A DNA stretch of 64,000 nucleotides from Chryseobacterium takakiae (GCF_900129385.1 NZ_FQVO01000007.1:1-64000); one strand, 5' to 3'; shown: positions 6,205 to 15,594, numbered from the stretch's first letter. Numbers and translations are program-made. The notes: generated by a model not told the origin, from the letters alone.

Positions 6205-8604
6205 ATGAAAAATAAACTTCCTCTAGCAGCATATTATATCGGATTATCAGTATTGCTGACAGCCTGTCAGGTAAAATTGCCGTCCAAAAGAACGCCTGAA
6301 CCTTCACATTACGGGCAGGTAGATAATTCTTCTGTAGTTAATGGTTTTCCTAAAAAAGCAGTTCCGTGGATTGCCATTTCGGACCGTTCAAGAAATACGG
6401 CCTATCTCGATAAAAGTGACGAAAAATCATACAAAGAAGTTAAATTTCTCGAGCCGCTCATGGTCCTTAAGCACAGAAATGGCATGGTGAAAGTAGCGGA
6501 ATATATTCCCGATGCTTTAATGAAAAAAGTATCCTCCAAACAGGTGAAAACCTACGGCTGGATTCCGGAATCTGATCTTCTTTTATGGAGCAGTTCGCTG
6601 AAAAGCGAAAAAACAGGCTTCCCAGTAAAAGTTGCAGTGGTACCCAATAATACTGAAGTCATCAAAAATTCCGAAAGATATTATAAGAATGATTCCATCA
6701 TGGTGTTCAATTCGCCAAGCCTTATCGAGCAGGCAGATGTGAAAATTCCGAATGGACAGATGGTGTATGTTTATAAACAGGCAGAAAACAACAAGCGATT
6801 TCTGGTAGGTAAAAAGCCTAGTATTGATATAGACAGTATCGGAACGAGCCTTTACGGGTGGGTAAGCTCAAACGTAATTTCAAGCTGGGGTGAGCGTTCT
6901 GCCGTTAAAATGAAAAATACAACCGGAATTACGGAGACTACTTTAGGCATACATGAAGGATCTCCGGGAGGAAATGATTCGGAAAATCGTGTTGCAGTTC
7001 TGCTTACCGATGTTAATAAAAGAACACCGCTTGAGAATATTTTTCCGGTAAATTTACCGCTGAATGAACCACCTGCTCCGGATTCCAAAACCAAATATTT
7101 CACCAATATTCTGGATTACAGTAAAAATTATGTATTCAATGTATTAGGAGAACCTATTTATTTTGACAGGTATAGAGAAATCACCGAGAAAAATAAAAAA
7201 ATCAATATTGTATTTACCCTTGATATCAGTGCTCCGAACGCTCCATATGCTCCAATTGTGAAATCTCTTTTACAGGATTTACAGCTGAGATTTGAAAAAC
7301 CTTCTTATTTTAATCAGGTACGTTATGGTGTGGTGTTGTATAAAAATAATCCTTGCGGAGACAATGTGGCGGTGTCTCCGTTAAACACAGATTATAGCAA
7401 GATCACATCCTTCATTGATCAGAAAAGCAATGAAATGAACTGTGCCAGCAACAGCGGATATCAGCCTGTAAATGAAGGATTGATGGCTGCGGGAGATCTT
7501 CTCTCCAATTTTCCGGACGAAACTAATATTGTTGTTACCGTAGGAACCTCAGCCGCACAAAGCGGAAACATGTACGGCGTGATCAATTCTCTTACACAGG
7601 CCCAGGCAAGACTCATCATGTTCCAGACAAGCGCACGATCATCAGATACCTACAATGATTTTGTACTAATGTCGGAGAATGTAGTCACGAATACCGCCAA
7701 AAATATTGCTGAACTGAAGAAGCAGAAAATTATTAATCAGAATGACGTTTTAACCAAAAATAATTTCAATCTTGTAGAAGGGGATGAAGGTTTCTTTTCA
7801 CTAGATTATCCTAAACAAAGTATGGCCCAGGGATTTGTTATCTTCCCTAAAAAAGGAGACATTGCAACGCCGGGATATTTGAAAAAATCCGTAGACAGCC
7901 TTATCGCCCAGGTAACTTTGGATAATACAACGTTGGATAAATCTTTAAATGATTATTTTCATTCATCGGTTGGAGCCGGAAGAACGGATGTAGACCTGAA
8001 GTACAAATATCTTTATCCCGGACTTACAAATCCGGTTCCTGCAGGTATTGCGGCACAGCTTATCAATTACGGAAACCCGTTCCTGGTAAAAGGATATATT
8101 CCGAAAGAGCTTAAAGACTTTAAACCCGGACTTGAAAAAGGAATTCTTATTTCTGAAACCGAATATGATAATTTAAAATTATTCTATACCGAAGTCTATC
8201 AGAAAACGGGAGCAGAAAGAGCAGATTTCAGTCAGGCAAGAGCTGTGAGGGAATATGTAAAATTGCTGAAAAAATATAATCCAACCTTAAAATTTCTGGA
8301 TAAAGGCGATCTTTACAAACAACCTATGGCTTATTCTGTGGGGGTAAGCACTGGTTTTGATAATTCAGAAGAAGAATTGATGTCGAAATACATGCTGAAA
8401 GGCTGGAAAAAATCTAAAATTGTCACCAACGAAACGGCCCGAAATTATTTCCGTCATTATAAAGATCTGGCAGAAAGAATGCTTTCGCACAGGAATGATC
8501 CGGCTGTAAAAATCCAGCAGAACGGACAGACTTTTTATTGGCTGAATGAATATTTTATGCCAACCATGCAGCCTACTGAGCAACCCGAATATACTAAACA
8601 TTAA
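6205..8604 (+). CDS. tssR: T6SS outer-membrane-associated lipoprotein TssR
   Basis: This 799-residue protein begins with a lipoprotein signal ending in LLTACQ, placing the lipidated Cys at residue 21. The size, lipoprotein start and position at the end of the membrane-complex operon match TssR, a T6SSiii-specific subunit. A region around residues 330-440 (INIVFTLDISAPNAPYAP, then alternating strand and helix) resembles a von Willebrand A fold with a degenerate D-x-S-x-S motif. The N-terminal part has two SH3-like stretches, each with the word YGWI or YGWV (near 112 and 216). It is expected in the periplasm, attached to the outer membrane. A terminator follows. Confidence 0.75.
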   Translation: MKNKLPLAAYYIGLSVLLTACQVKLPSKRTPEPSHYGQVDNSSVVNGFPKKAVPWIAISDRSRNTAYLDKSDEKSYKEVKFLEPLMVLKHRNGMVKVAEYIPDALMKKVSSKQVKTYGWIPESDLLLWSSSLKSEKTGFPVKVAVVPNNTEVIKNSERYYKNDSIMVFNSPSLIEQADVKIPNGQMVYVYKQAENNKRFLVGKKPSIDIDSIGTSLYGWVSSNVISSWGERSAVKMKNTTGITETTLGIHEGSPGGNDSENRVAVLLTDVNKRTPLENIFPVNLPLNEPPAPDSKTKYFTNILDYSKNYVFNVLGEPIYFDRYREITEKNKKINIVFTLDISAPNAPYAPIVKSLLQDLQLRFEKPSYFNQVRYGVVLYKNNPCGDNVAVSPLNTDYSKITSFIDQKSNEMNCASNSGYQPVNEGLMAAGDLLSNFPDETNIVVTVGTSAAQSGNMYGVINSLTQAQARLIMFQTSARSSDTYNDFVLMSENVVTNTAKNIAELKKQKIINQNDVLTKNNFNLVEGDEGFFSLDYPKQSMAQGFVIFPKKGDIATPGYLKKSVDSLIAQVTLDNTTLDKSLNDYFHSSVGAGRTDVDLKYKYLYPGLTNPVPAGIAAQLINYGNPFLVKGYIPKELKDFKPGLEKGILISETEYDNLKLFYTEVYQKTGAERADFSQARAVREYVKLLKKYNPTLKFLDKGDLYKQPMAYSVGVSTGFDNSEEELMSKYMLKGWKKSKIVTNETARNYFRHYKDLAERMLSHRNDPAVKIQQNGQTFYWLNEYFMPTMQPTEQPEYTKH

Positions 8605-8619
8605 TAACTTATAATATTA

Positions 8620-8648
8620 AAAAGCGGAATTTAATTCTGCTTTTTTTA
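8620..8648 (+). terminator. terminator of the T6SS membrane-complex operon
   Basis: AAGCGGAAT (8622-8630) pairs with ATTCTGCTT around a TTA loop, followed by seven T residues. It separates the tssO-tssR genes from the PAAR-like/effector operon. Confidence 0.8.
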
Positions 8649-8668
8649 TTTTTTAATGTAATTTTTTT

Positions 8669-8676
8669 TATCTTTG
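8669..8676 (+). promoter_or_regulatory. -7 box for the PAAR-like/effector operon
   Basis: TATCTTTG matches TAnnTTTG and lies 24 bases before the start of the DUF4280 gene, right after the preceding terminator. Confidence 0.6.
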
Positions 8677-8699
8677 ATGCTACCCAAATCATAAATATT

Positions 8700-9203
8700 A
8701 TGTCACAGCAATCATCTCCTCATGACGGAAAGCACTTCGTCGTACAGAAAGGTAAAGCCCAGTGCAATCAGGGTGATCAGTTTCCTCAGTATAAAGTGAC
8801 TTCCCATCAGAAACATTTCTGGAATGACTCTGATGGTAATAATGATTTTCTGGCCGTTACAGAAGATGATCTTCAATTTACACCTTCCGGTCCTAGTTTT
8901 GGAAAATGCAAGCTGAAGCCCAGCTCCGGAGGAAATCTTCCTTGTTCTTATGCGCCTGCCGGAAAATGGCAGAAAACCTATGATAAAGTAAAGATCATGG
9001 ATAAAAAAATCGTTACGGAAGTATCGGAGCTGCAATGTGTCGTTGGTGGAAAAATAACCATTAAAGATCATGGCCAAAGAGGGCAGATGAGCAAAAAGAG
9101 TGTAAAGAATGCCGACAATAAAACGGTACAGCATATTAATCCGTTGGTCAACATGCAGGACTATAAAGAAACCGTTCTGGAAAGTGAAATTGACGCTTAT
9201 TAA
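8700..9203 (+). CDS. PAAR-like protein (DUF4280 family), T6SS spike tip
   Basis: This 167-residue protein matches the DUF4280/PAAR-like family: a GKAQCNQG segment near the N-terminus, FGKCK and LPCSYAPAGKW in the middle, and ELQCVVGGKITIKDHGQ toward the C-terminus. Several Cys residues (near 21, 76, 86 and 121) could bind metal at the tip, as in PAAR proteins. Such proteins sharpen the VgrG spike and recruit cargo. It is followed after 24 bases by the large peptidoglycan-hydrolase effector, a typical tip-plus-cargo pair. Confidence 0.8.
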   Translation: MSQQSSPHDGKHFVVQKGKAQCNQGDQFPQYKVTSHQKHFWNDSDGNNDFLAVTEDDLQFTPSGPSFGKCKLKPSSGGNLPCSYAPAGKWQKTYDKVKIMDKKIVTEVSELQCVVGGKITIKDHGQRGQMSKKSVKNADNKTVQHINPLVNMQDYKETVLESEIDAY

Positions 9204-9227
9204 TTCATCCTTATAAAAACGCTTTCT

Positions 9228-12200
9228 ATGTCTAAAAAAGGAGTTTCAAAAATTTCAGGAAATCCAACACCTGCCATTGGGGAAAAAACCACCTATATCG
9301 TTACAGACTGGTATCCTTCGACACCCGCCGGTGAGAGAAATCCCGCTGCTGTAACCTGGGAGCTTTTTAAAAAAAGAGCCAACGGAAGTTTTACCACAAC
9401 CAATATCAAAAAAAAAGGGGATGGAAGCTTTACTTTCGGTGAAGTTGCCGCGAAAAATACTTATCGCCTGGAAGCGTATCTCCATGAACCCGAAGGCAGC
9501 GGTCCGACAACCATCGATATTACTCCTCAGCTTGCAGGAACACCGGAAATTACAAAAGTGGAACTCCGCTATGCAGATGATACTCCGGGAACGGTGTTCA
9601 GCTATACCGACAAGCTTATCGCAAAAGCGATTTGCATAAATCTTACGGGAAAAAAGCTGGTATTTACGCTCTGGGAAGATGATGCTGCAGGAAACGGTCA
9701 TAATGCCGGTAATCTTTTTGTAGACAGCCGTGAAGCTATTGTCGACAGAACCGGAACTGCAACTGCCGAATTTGTTTTAACAAAAGCTTTAATGCAGAAG
9801 GCGGCTCAGGGTGAAACGGATCCTCAGAAACTTGAATTTTATGTTACCGTAGAATATTACAGCAACAGAAAGCATGCTACCAATAACGTCGAAGTTCAGA
9901 ATCCGGAATATAGAGAACCAGCTCAGCAGACACAGCAATCAGGTTCGCCTCAGCAAAATTCCGGACCTTCGCAGCCTTCACAACAACAGCCGGTTTCAAG
10001 AACTCAACAAAGCGGAGCGGAAGATAATGATGCAACGCAACCCGATGCTTCTAATCAAACGAACGGAACAATAGAACCGGAACAGCAGCCAACTCCTCAG
10101 CAACCGGAAGGAAGAACAACAAGCGTTGTAGAGGAGCCCAAAGCTGAAAGTCTTCTCGATGCCTATTTTGCAAAAGAAGAATTCACAAAGGAAACTGATG
10201 AAACGGATGGCAATTACACCTACACATTTGCATCAAACAACAATAATATCAACAAAGATACTGTCGCGCAGATTATTAAAGGCAAAGTTGACCCTGCCGT
10301 AAAAAAGGATAAAAAATACGCAAAATTTGAGACCATAAAAAGTGCGCTCACCAAAACCTCCTATGCAAAGGGCGAAACGATTTCGTTTGCTTTATATAAA
10401 TTAGGACCTGTATTTGTAAAAATAAATAATGCACCGCTGGAAGAAGAAGTATATGTTGTGGCAACTACCATGCTCCTTGATGGGAAAGAAGTCAGCATAA
10501 ACATAAAAGAAAAGGAAGCGATATTAATTGAAAATGATGCCAATCTTCCTGTATTGGAAGCGAAAGAAAACGGAGCCGAAATAACAACCTTAAAAGCAAT
10601 AGCACAAAACGGACTCGCTAAAGTTAAAATAAAACTCCGCCCGCAATCCGATGATACGCTGAAAGAGTGGAAGGAAAAATTAACGGGAATAAAAGACGGA
10701 ACTCATACATATACATTCGGAGGAAACGGAAATAATACAGCAACAGCACAGCAAAAAAGAAGAATCGCAGGAATTATCATCAATAAAATAAAAGCCGAGC
10801 TGGCAGAACAGAAAAAATTTGCAAAGAGTGAGGCGATAGAAAAGGCACTTACCAAAGAAGTGTACAACAAAGACGAGCAGATTACCTTTGATGTTTATAA
10901 AAGCGTTACCGAATATTTGTGGCTAAAAGCCGAATGCACAGGAAATTTACAAAAGCATGAAGGCGAATTCCTGAAAAAAGACGGAGCCTATTTCGAGATT
11001 GGTAAAAAATGCCCTAGATGTACGGAGAAAATTACCATTGAACAAATTGAAGAGCTGTACGGTTCTTTACCGGCTCATAAAGCTTTCAGACAGGAGGTGG
11101 TGGATAATCTGAACAAATACATCTTTGATTCGGGTAAAGAAATACACATCAATACGTGTCTTAGAAAAGCACATTTCTTTGCGCAGGTTGGTGCCGAAAC
11201 ATTAGGAATAAACCCGGACTGGATGGTGGAAACAGATAAATTCCGGTACTCAAAATCACGAAGTTTGAGTATTTTCGGGCAAAGAGCTGCCAATCTCAAT
11301 GCTGCCGGACTGCTGGAAACTTATTGCAGCGAAAATCCGCAGAGACGACTGATGAATTATATGTACGCCGCAGAAAACGGTTTTGGAAACGGAAATGGGA
11401 ATGAAGCCAGCGGCGATGGCTACCTTTTCAGAGGAAGAGGGCTGAAACAGCTTACCGGCCGCGGAAATTACAGAAGTGCTGCCAATTATATCAAAGAAAT
11501 TTTCCCTGATGAATACACAGACCTCGAAGCAGATCCTGATAAAGTAAAAGAAGCGAAGTATGCTGTTTTAACCGCAATTGCTTTCTGGGAAAAACACGAA
11601 ATCTGGAAAACGGCAGACACGGTAAAAGTTTCTACATTGGATAACGTGAAGAAAGTAAGAAGGCTTGTTAATCCCGGACTGGCAGGATTGGGAGATGCCA
11701 AATCGTATTTCGATAAAGGGATTACCGTATTCAAAGTAAATTCGTGTTCTCCTGTTGAAGGCGGCGATTCTACTTGGCATGACCCGATAGACAATCCGCA
11801 AAGGACTTATTATAATTCCAGCGGTGTACACAGGGAACAAAACGGAGCCTTCGGGCCGGTAAGAACAAGAATCGTAAACGGTCAGGCTGTTCCAAGAAAC
11901 CATCAGGGGCTGGATATTTTTGCAGACGTGGATACTCCCTGCAAAGCCTGTCTGGACGGAACAATTGTGAGCTATACAAATGAAGGAAGTGCAGGATACG
12001 GAAATGTACTCGTTCTGGAAGTCAGTGGAGAAGATTTAAGAAAAGCCAAAAGAAATTATACGCACGAATTTACGGCGGAAGTAGAAAGTGGATCAGGTTT
12101 TGATATTAATGCTGATAAATTTTATCTTCGTTATGCCCATTTAAAATCAGCAGTAAAAACCAGCGGAGAAGTTACGGCAGGTGAAACAATCTGCTATTCA

Positions 12201-12374
12201 GGTGATTCCGGAAATGCAAGCGGGGTTCCGAATCCGCACCTGCACTTTGAAGTTGCTATGAACGCCACCGGAAACGGAACAGGCCTGCAGAACAGATACA
12301 ACCCAGCCTATTTTGTAAGGCTTACTGCAATCGATCAGCCGGCGCAGCAGGCTGTAAAGGACGCAAGATCTTAA
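9228..12374 (+). CDS. bifunctional peptidoglycan hydrolase effector: GH19-like lysozyme + M23 endopeptidase
   Basis: This 1048-residue protein appears built in five parts. Residues 1-225 form a beta-rich domain that probably binds the spike. A Pro/Gln-rich linker spans about 225-300. Two related modules each begin with YTYTF and contain YNKDE/YAKGE (about 327-390 and 490-564). A GH19 chitinase/lysozyme-like domain (about 602-840) has the candidate catalytic Glu in VGAETLG and the signature GRGLKQLTGRGNY. An M23/LytM domain (about 878-1024) has zinc ligands in HQGLD and HLHFE. It would cut both glycan strands and peptide cross-links in a target periplasm. No signal peptide is present, as expected for T6SS cargo. 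It follows a PAAR-like gene and precedes two lipoprotein genes likely to give immunity. Confidence 0.88.
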   Translation: MSKKGVSKISGNPTPAIGEKTTYIVTDWYPSTPAGERNPAAVTWELFKKRANGSFTTTNIKKKGDGSFTFGEVAAKNTYRLEAYLHEPEGSGPTTIDITPQLAGTPEITKVELRYADDTPGTVFSYTDKLIAKAICINLTGKKLVFTLWEDDAAGNGHNAGNLFVDSREAIVDRTGTATAEFVLTKALMQKAAQGETDPQKLEFYVTVEYYSNRKHATNNVEVQNPEYREPAQQTQQSGSPQQNSGPSQPSQQQPVSRTQQSGAEDNDATQPDASNQTNGTIEPEQQPTPQQPEGRTTSVVEEPKAESLLDAYFAKEEFTKETDETDGNYTYTFASNNNNINKDTVAQIIKGKVDPAVKKDKKYAKFETIKSALTKTSYAKGETISFALYKLGPVFVKINNAPLEEEVYVVATTMLLDGKEVSINIKEKEAILIENDANLPVLEAKENGAEITTLKAIAQNGLAKVKIKLRPQSDDTLKEWKEKLTGIKDGTHTYTFGGNGNNTATAQQKRRIAGIIINKIKAELAEQKKFAKSEAIEKALTKEVYNKDEQITFDVYKSVTEYLWLKAECTGNLQKHEGEFLKKDGAYFEIGKKCPRCTEKITIEQIEELYGSLPAHKAFRQEVVDNLNKYIFDSGKEIHINTCLRKAHFFAQVGAETLGINPDWMVETDKFRYSKSRSLSIFGQRAANLNAAGLLETYCSENPQRRLMNYMYAAENGFGNGNGNEASGDGYLFRGRGLKQLTGRGNYRSAANYIKEIFPDEYTDLEADPDKVKEAKYAVLTAIAFWEKHEIWKTADTVKVSTLDNVKKVRRLVNPGLAGLGDAKSYFDKGITVFKVNSCSPVEGGDSTWHDPIDNPQRTYYNSSGVHREQNGAFGPVRTRIVNGQAVPRNHQGLDIFADVDTPCKACLDGTIVSYTNEGSAGYGNVLVLEVSGEDLRKAKRNYTHEFTAEVESGSGFDINADKFYLRYAHLKSAVKTSGEVTAGETICYSGDSGNASGVPNPHLHFEVAMNATGNGTGLQNRYNPAYFVRLTAIDQPAQQAVKDARS

Positions 12375-12387
12375 TGTAAAGAAAAAT

Positions 12388-13050
12388 ATGTATAAATCAT
12401 TTTTTAAAATATCACTCTTACTGTTCGGGTTTACCCTGTTCAGTTGTAAAGAAAACAGGCAGACGGCGGCAGATCAAAAACACGTGGCAGCGCCATCTGT
12501 TGTTCAGGCTGCCAACCTCAACGTTGCCGAAAGCAGTAAAAAAACACCGGAAAATGCAGATCGTGAAATTTCTTTCGATATTGTAAGTCCTTTCAAAAAA
12601 GATGATTATGAAAACTGTTATGTTCATGGAACAACAAAGCTTATCCATAAAACCGATAACAGCTTTATGCTTACCAAAAAGGATTTTGCGATTACGGATG
12701 TAGACTTTTCAGATATCAATTACGAAGGACCGGGTTATACCATCTATTCTTATCAGTCTTCAGCCAATAAAAATATGGAGGTTGTGATCATTGAAGGACA
12801 GGCAGATATCGGTACGGCCTGGTATTATGTAGTAGTTCTGGATGGTGAAGATCTCGTAGACAAATTTTATGTAAAAGAGCCGAGAGCCAATTCGGAAAAT
12901 ACGGATATGAAAGATTTTATCAATGTTGCATTGAAAGATAAAGATCTGGTGCTGAAATTTAAAAAAGATAAAATTGCCGCATATTCAAAGCCTTTGGCGA
13001 ATTTAAGAACAGAAGGAAGTTATTTATGTTTAGACAAAAAAATTAAATAA
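12388..13050 (+). CDS. lipoprotein, candidate immunity protein to the GH19-M23 effector
   Basis: This 220-residue protein starts with a lipoprotein signal (LLFGFTLFSC, lipidated Cys near residue 20). A Gln/Ala-rich linker follows, then a beta-rich domain with no motif I recognise. It starts 13 bases after the stop of the peptidoglycan-hydrolase effector and ends at a terminator, so it belongs to that operon. A periplasm-facing lipoprotein is the expected place for protection against a cell-wall enzyme. The immunity role is inferred from position and topology only. Confidence 0.6.
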   Translation: MYKSFFKISLLLFGFTLFSCKENRQTAADQKHVAAPSVVQAANLNVAESSKKTPENADREISFDIVSPFKKDDYENCYVHGTTKLIHKTDNSFMLTKKDFAITDVDFSDINYEGPGYTIYSYQSSANKNMEVVIIEGQADIGTAWYYVVVLDGEDLVDKFYVKEPRANSENTDMKDFINVALKDKDLVLKFKKDKIAAYSKPLANLRTEGSYLCLDKKIK

Positions 13051-13073
13051 ATCTTACATTATAAAAAGTAAAG

Positions 13074-13101
13074 AGACCTGCATCGTGTAAGGTCTTTTTT
13101 G
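13074..13101 (+). terminator. terminator of the PAAR-like/effector operon
   Basis: AGACCT (13074-13079) pairs with AGGTCT (13090-13095), followed by a T-run. It falls after the lipoprotein gene. Confidence 0.75.
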
Positions 13102-13315
13102 TTTTTGAAAAGCTATTAATACGAATATTAAGATTAACCCTTAAAAACACTTAAGATATTTTCCTTACTTATTCTTAAAACCTTACTTCTTCTTAATACT
13201 CAAATTGCAAACGCAAAAAGCTTTAATTCAAATCAATAGAAGAAATGCTAATCAGAATCGGTCAAAGAAAATTAGCCTCACATTCAAATAAAATATTTTC
13301 ATACAGAAAAATATG

Positions 13316-13323
13316 TATTTTTG
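13316..13323 (+). promoter_or_regulatory. -7 box for the second lipoprotein gene
   Basis: TATTTTTG matches TAnnTTTG, 29 bases before the start codon at 13353. This means the second lipoprotein can be made independently of the effector. Confidence 0.55.
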
Positions 13324-13352
13324 ATTTATCAATCACATAAGTAAAACTTTTT

Positions 13353-13883
13353 ATGATCAGTAAAAACTTTTCCGTTATAGGCCTTGTTGCTGTGTTTTCT
13401 TTGGTTTCATGCAAAAAAAATGAAGGCCAACATTCAAAAAATACTAAAGATTCTTCAGTTGTTTCCAACGTGATAAAGGAAGATCCAAAACCTGTTCAGC
13501 ATCAGAAAATGGAAAAGACAGATTCTGCTGCCGGAGAAGATGAGCGTAAAGAAAATGCAGCAATACCGGTGTCTAAAAAAAACGTAGACGGGATTTTTGT
13601 TGCCAATAGCTGTGACGGCGGAAGATTTTCAATAGAGTTTAAAAATACGGGCGGACAGTCCACATTCAAAATATTTGATAAAAAGAAAATCATTGCAGCA
13701 GGAAATGTGTCGGCAGAAACCGATGAAAAAACAGGTGAAATAACCAATCTTGAAATAGGGGAGATCGGAGGTCTTTATCAGGGCGATAAAATCGTTATCC
13801 AGAATTACGGAAATTCTATGAATGAATTTGATCATTTTACGCAATGTGGCGACAAATATCTTGAATTCAACAGGATAAAATAA
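13353..13883 (+). CDS. second lipoprotein in the T6SS effector region, function unknown
   Basis: This 176-residue lipoprotein has a signal ending VFSLVSC (Cys near residue 20) and a Lys/Glu-rich linker of about 50 residues. The C-terminal domain has two Cys (ANSCDGG and FTQCGD), which could form a disulfide in the periplasm. It has its own promoter. It may be an additional immunity protein for a peptidoglycan-acting effector, but no family is recognised and no toxin is directly upstream. Confidence 0.55.
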   Translation: MISKNFSVIGLVAVFSLVSCKKNEGQHSKNTKDSSVVSNVIKEDPKPVQHQKMEKTDSAAGEDERKENAAIPVSKKNVDGIFVANSCDGGRFSIEFKNTGGQSTFKIFDKKKIIAAGNVSAETDEKTGEITNLEIGEIGGLYQGDKIVIQNYGNSMNEFDHFTQCGDKYLEFNRIK

Positions 13884-13977
13884 CATTTCCAGTACTTTTA
13901 CCACAGCAATTACTTCAAAAAACTATTTGTAAAATAAAAATTTTACACTAAATTGTGGTAAGCCAAAAACAGAATAT

Positions 13978-14940
13978 ATGATCGTTCATTTTATACTTTC
14001 CGGAGAAACACTGGAAAGCATATCTGAAGAAATTCATCTTGAAAACCCGAAATACCTTAAAGAATTTCACAATACTTATTGTGCAAGAGAAGATTTTATA
14101 CACGATACACTCATTCCCGGAAAAAAACTGCTTATTCCCGGCATTAATAAAGTACAAGAGTACAACAGCCTTAACGATGCTCCCTTTAAAAACCCCAAAC
14201 TGAATCCTGAAATACCTTTCAGTCCGGAAAATTTCAGCAGAATATATGCTGTGGTTAATAAAGAATTATATGAAAACGAGCTTGAAAAAAAGCATGCTGT
14301 TCTTACCTACACGGTTTCCGTAAAATGGATTCGCAACGAAAACGGCTTTCATCTCTTTCATCTTTTTAAAAATAATTTTTCAGACGGACAGGGAAATATG
14401 ATGACAGATCTGGCTTCAGAATCTATCCGTTCGCTTAACCCGCTGGAAATTAAAACTGATCTTAAAGGAAATGTGGTGGCCATACAGCTTACCCGGCAGA
14501 CGGTAGATCATTTTGGAAAAATTATGGAGCGTTTGTCTAATCTTTTCCCTGATAAATACGCAGAGATTTATCTTGATGAATTTGAAAGGGCTGTGCGGAA
14601 CAGAAATATTTTTAATGCAAGAATGAAAAATGATGTCTTTATTAAAAACTATTTTGCATCGGTTAGAAATTCATTCGTGAACGGGAAATCAGTTTTTCAG
14701 CAGTCTGTCGGAGAAGAAAATACGGACATCATTCTTCGGCAGAAAATTGAAAATCCGGAATACGATAATGAAATTGTAATACTTCAGGATCCTGAAGACC
14801 ATGAAAGGGATATGGCATTTTCCGGAAAATATACATTATATACAAAAACAGGTTTAATTAAAAATATAGATCTATATTACAAGATCTCTCAATTTGGATT
14901 TAAAAATACCAGCTTCTTTACCATCACAGAATTATCCTAA
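13978..14940 (+). CDS. T6SS-associated protein with N-terminal LysM-like domain
   Basis: This 320-residue protein has no signal peptide. Residues 1-55 resemble a LysM module (HFILSGETLESISEEIH ... GKKLLIPG). Unlike exported LysM proteins it would stay in the cytoplasm unless loaded onto the T6SS. In phage and contractile-injection systems LysM proteins join the tube to the baseplate, so a structural or loading role is possible. The remaining 260 residues are mixed alpha/beta with no motif recognised. It sits directly before the first tssD. It could also be cargo. Confidence 0.5.
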   Translation: MIVHFILSGETLESISEEIHLENPKYLKEFHNTYCAREDFIHDTLIPGKKLLIPGINKVQEYNSLNDAPFKNPKLNPEIPFSPENFSRIYAVVNKELYENELEKKHAVLTYTVSVKWIRNENGFHLFHLFKNNFSDGQGNMMTDLASESIRSLNPLEIKTDLKGNVVAIQLTRQTVDHFGKIMERLSNLFPDKYAEIYLDEFERAVRNRNIFNARMKNDVFIKNYFASVRNSFVNGKSVFQQSVGEENTDIILRQKIENPEYDNEIVILQDPEDHERDMAFSGKYTLYTKTGLIKNIDLYYKISQFGFKNTSFFTITELS

Positions 14941-14983
14941 GGTTCATAAACAGGGGCAATGTTAAAGGTTTGTTAAATCATTT

Positions 14984-15020
14984 GTCGTAGAATTACGACA
15001 TCAAGTCGTAGTATTACTAC
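14984..15020 (+). promoter_or_regulatory. double palindrome upstream of tssD1 (candidate activator site)
   Basis: Two 16-bp elements are seen. GTCGTAGAATTACGAC (14984-14999) is a perfect 6-4-6 palindrome, and GTCGTAGTATTACTAC (15005-15020) has one arm mismatch. Their centres are 21 bp apart, two helical turns. The element ends 50 bp before the TACCTTTG box. The same arrangement with the same distances precedes tssD2 at 24124-24160. Confidence 0.75.
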
Positions 15021-15069
15021 AAAATATCAGATAGTGGTGAAAAAACTTTTCTAAGAAATTTTACCCTCC

Positions 15070-15077
15070 TACCTTTG
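15070..15077 (+). promoter_or_regulatory. -7 box of tssD1
   Basis: TACCTTTG matches TAnnTTTG. An AACTTT word at 15044 is in the same relative position as in the tssD2 promoter (24184) and may serve as the upstream promoter element. Confidence 0.65.
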
Positions 15078-15128
15078 TTACACAATCACCGAATCACAAA
15101 ATATTATTAACGATTAAAATTTACCATC

Positions 15129-15533
15129 ATGGCAGCAAATTCAAGAGGAATTCTTAAATTCAATGGAGGAGAAGGTCAAAAATTATTAAAGCTGAACTAC
15201 AGCGTATCCAGATCCACAGACGTATCGGGAAGAGTAGCTTCAGATCCTTCCAACGCAATCATCAAAGTAACTGTAGAAGCAACTGAAAAATCAGATATTC
15301 TGGAAAGTTTACTGAACGGAAAATACAAGCCTACAACAGGCGAAATCACTTTCAACAAATCTCACGAAGAAGGAACGTTAATCACATTAAACTGGGAAAA
15401 CGGATATGTGATCCAGCATGAAGTGGATTTCGATGCGGTAGACGAAAACAGTATGTTGATCAGCTTTATCATCAGTGCAGAAACAATTGATTACGGAAAT
15501 TCTAAGTATGAAGGGCTTTGGCCTTCAAGCTAA
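15129..15533 (+). CDS. tssD: type VI secretion tube protein Hcp (TssD), copy 1
   Basis: This 134-residue protein is an Hcp-family tube subunit of the Bacteroidota type, starting MAANSRGILKFNGGEGQKLL and ending in YEGLWPSS. Hexamer rings stack into the tube that is expelled from the cell. It differs from the copy at 24282 by about five substitutions and lacks the last two residues of that copy. It has its own promoter with a double palindrome and its own terminator, so it can be produced in the large amounts a tube requires. Confidence 0.92.
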   Translation: MAANSRGILKFNGGEGQKLLKLNYSVSRSTDVSGRVASDPSNAIIKVTVEATEKSDILESLLNGKYKPTTGEITFNKSHEEGTLITLNWENGYVIQHEVDFDAVDENSMLISFIISAETIDYGNSKYEGLWPSS

Positions 15534-15563
15534 AATCAAACGTAATTTAATATTCATAAGGGG

Positions 15564-15594
15564 AAAGACTGTCATCACGAGGCGGTCTTTTTTT
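15564..15594 (+). terminator. terminator of tssD1
   Basis: AAAGACTG (15564-15571) pairs with CGGTCTTT (15583-15590), followed by T residues, directly after the Hcp gene. Confidence 0.75.

Larger units (their letters stand above)
13051..13352. other. intergenic stretch with terminator and promoter
   Basis: Apart from the terminator at 13074-13101 and a -7 box at 13316-13323, this AT-rich stretch holds only several spaced CTTAA/TTAAG words (13128-13200). No gene is supported. Confidence 0.6.
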
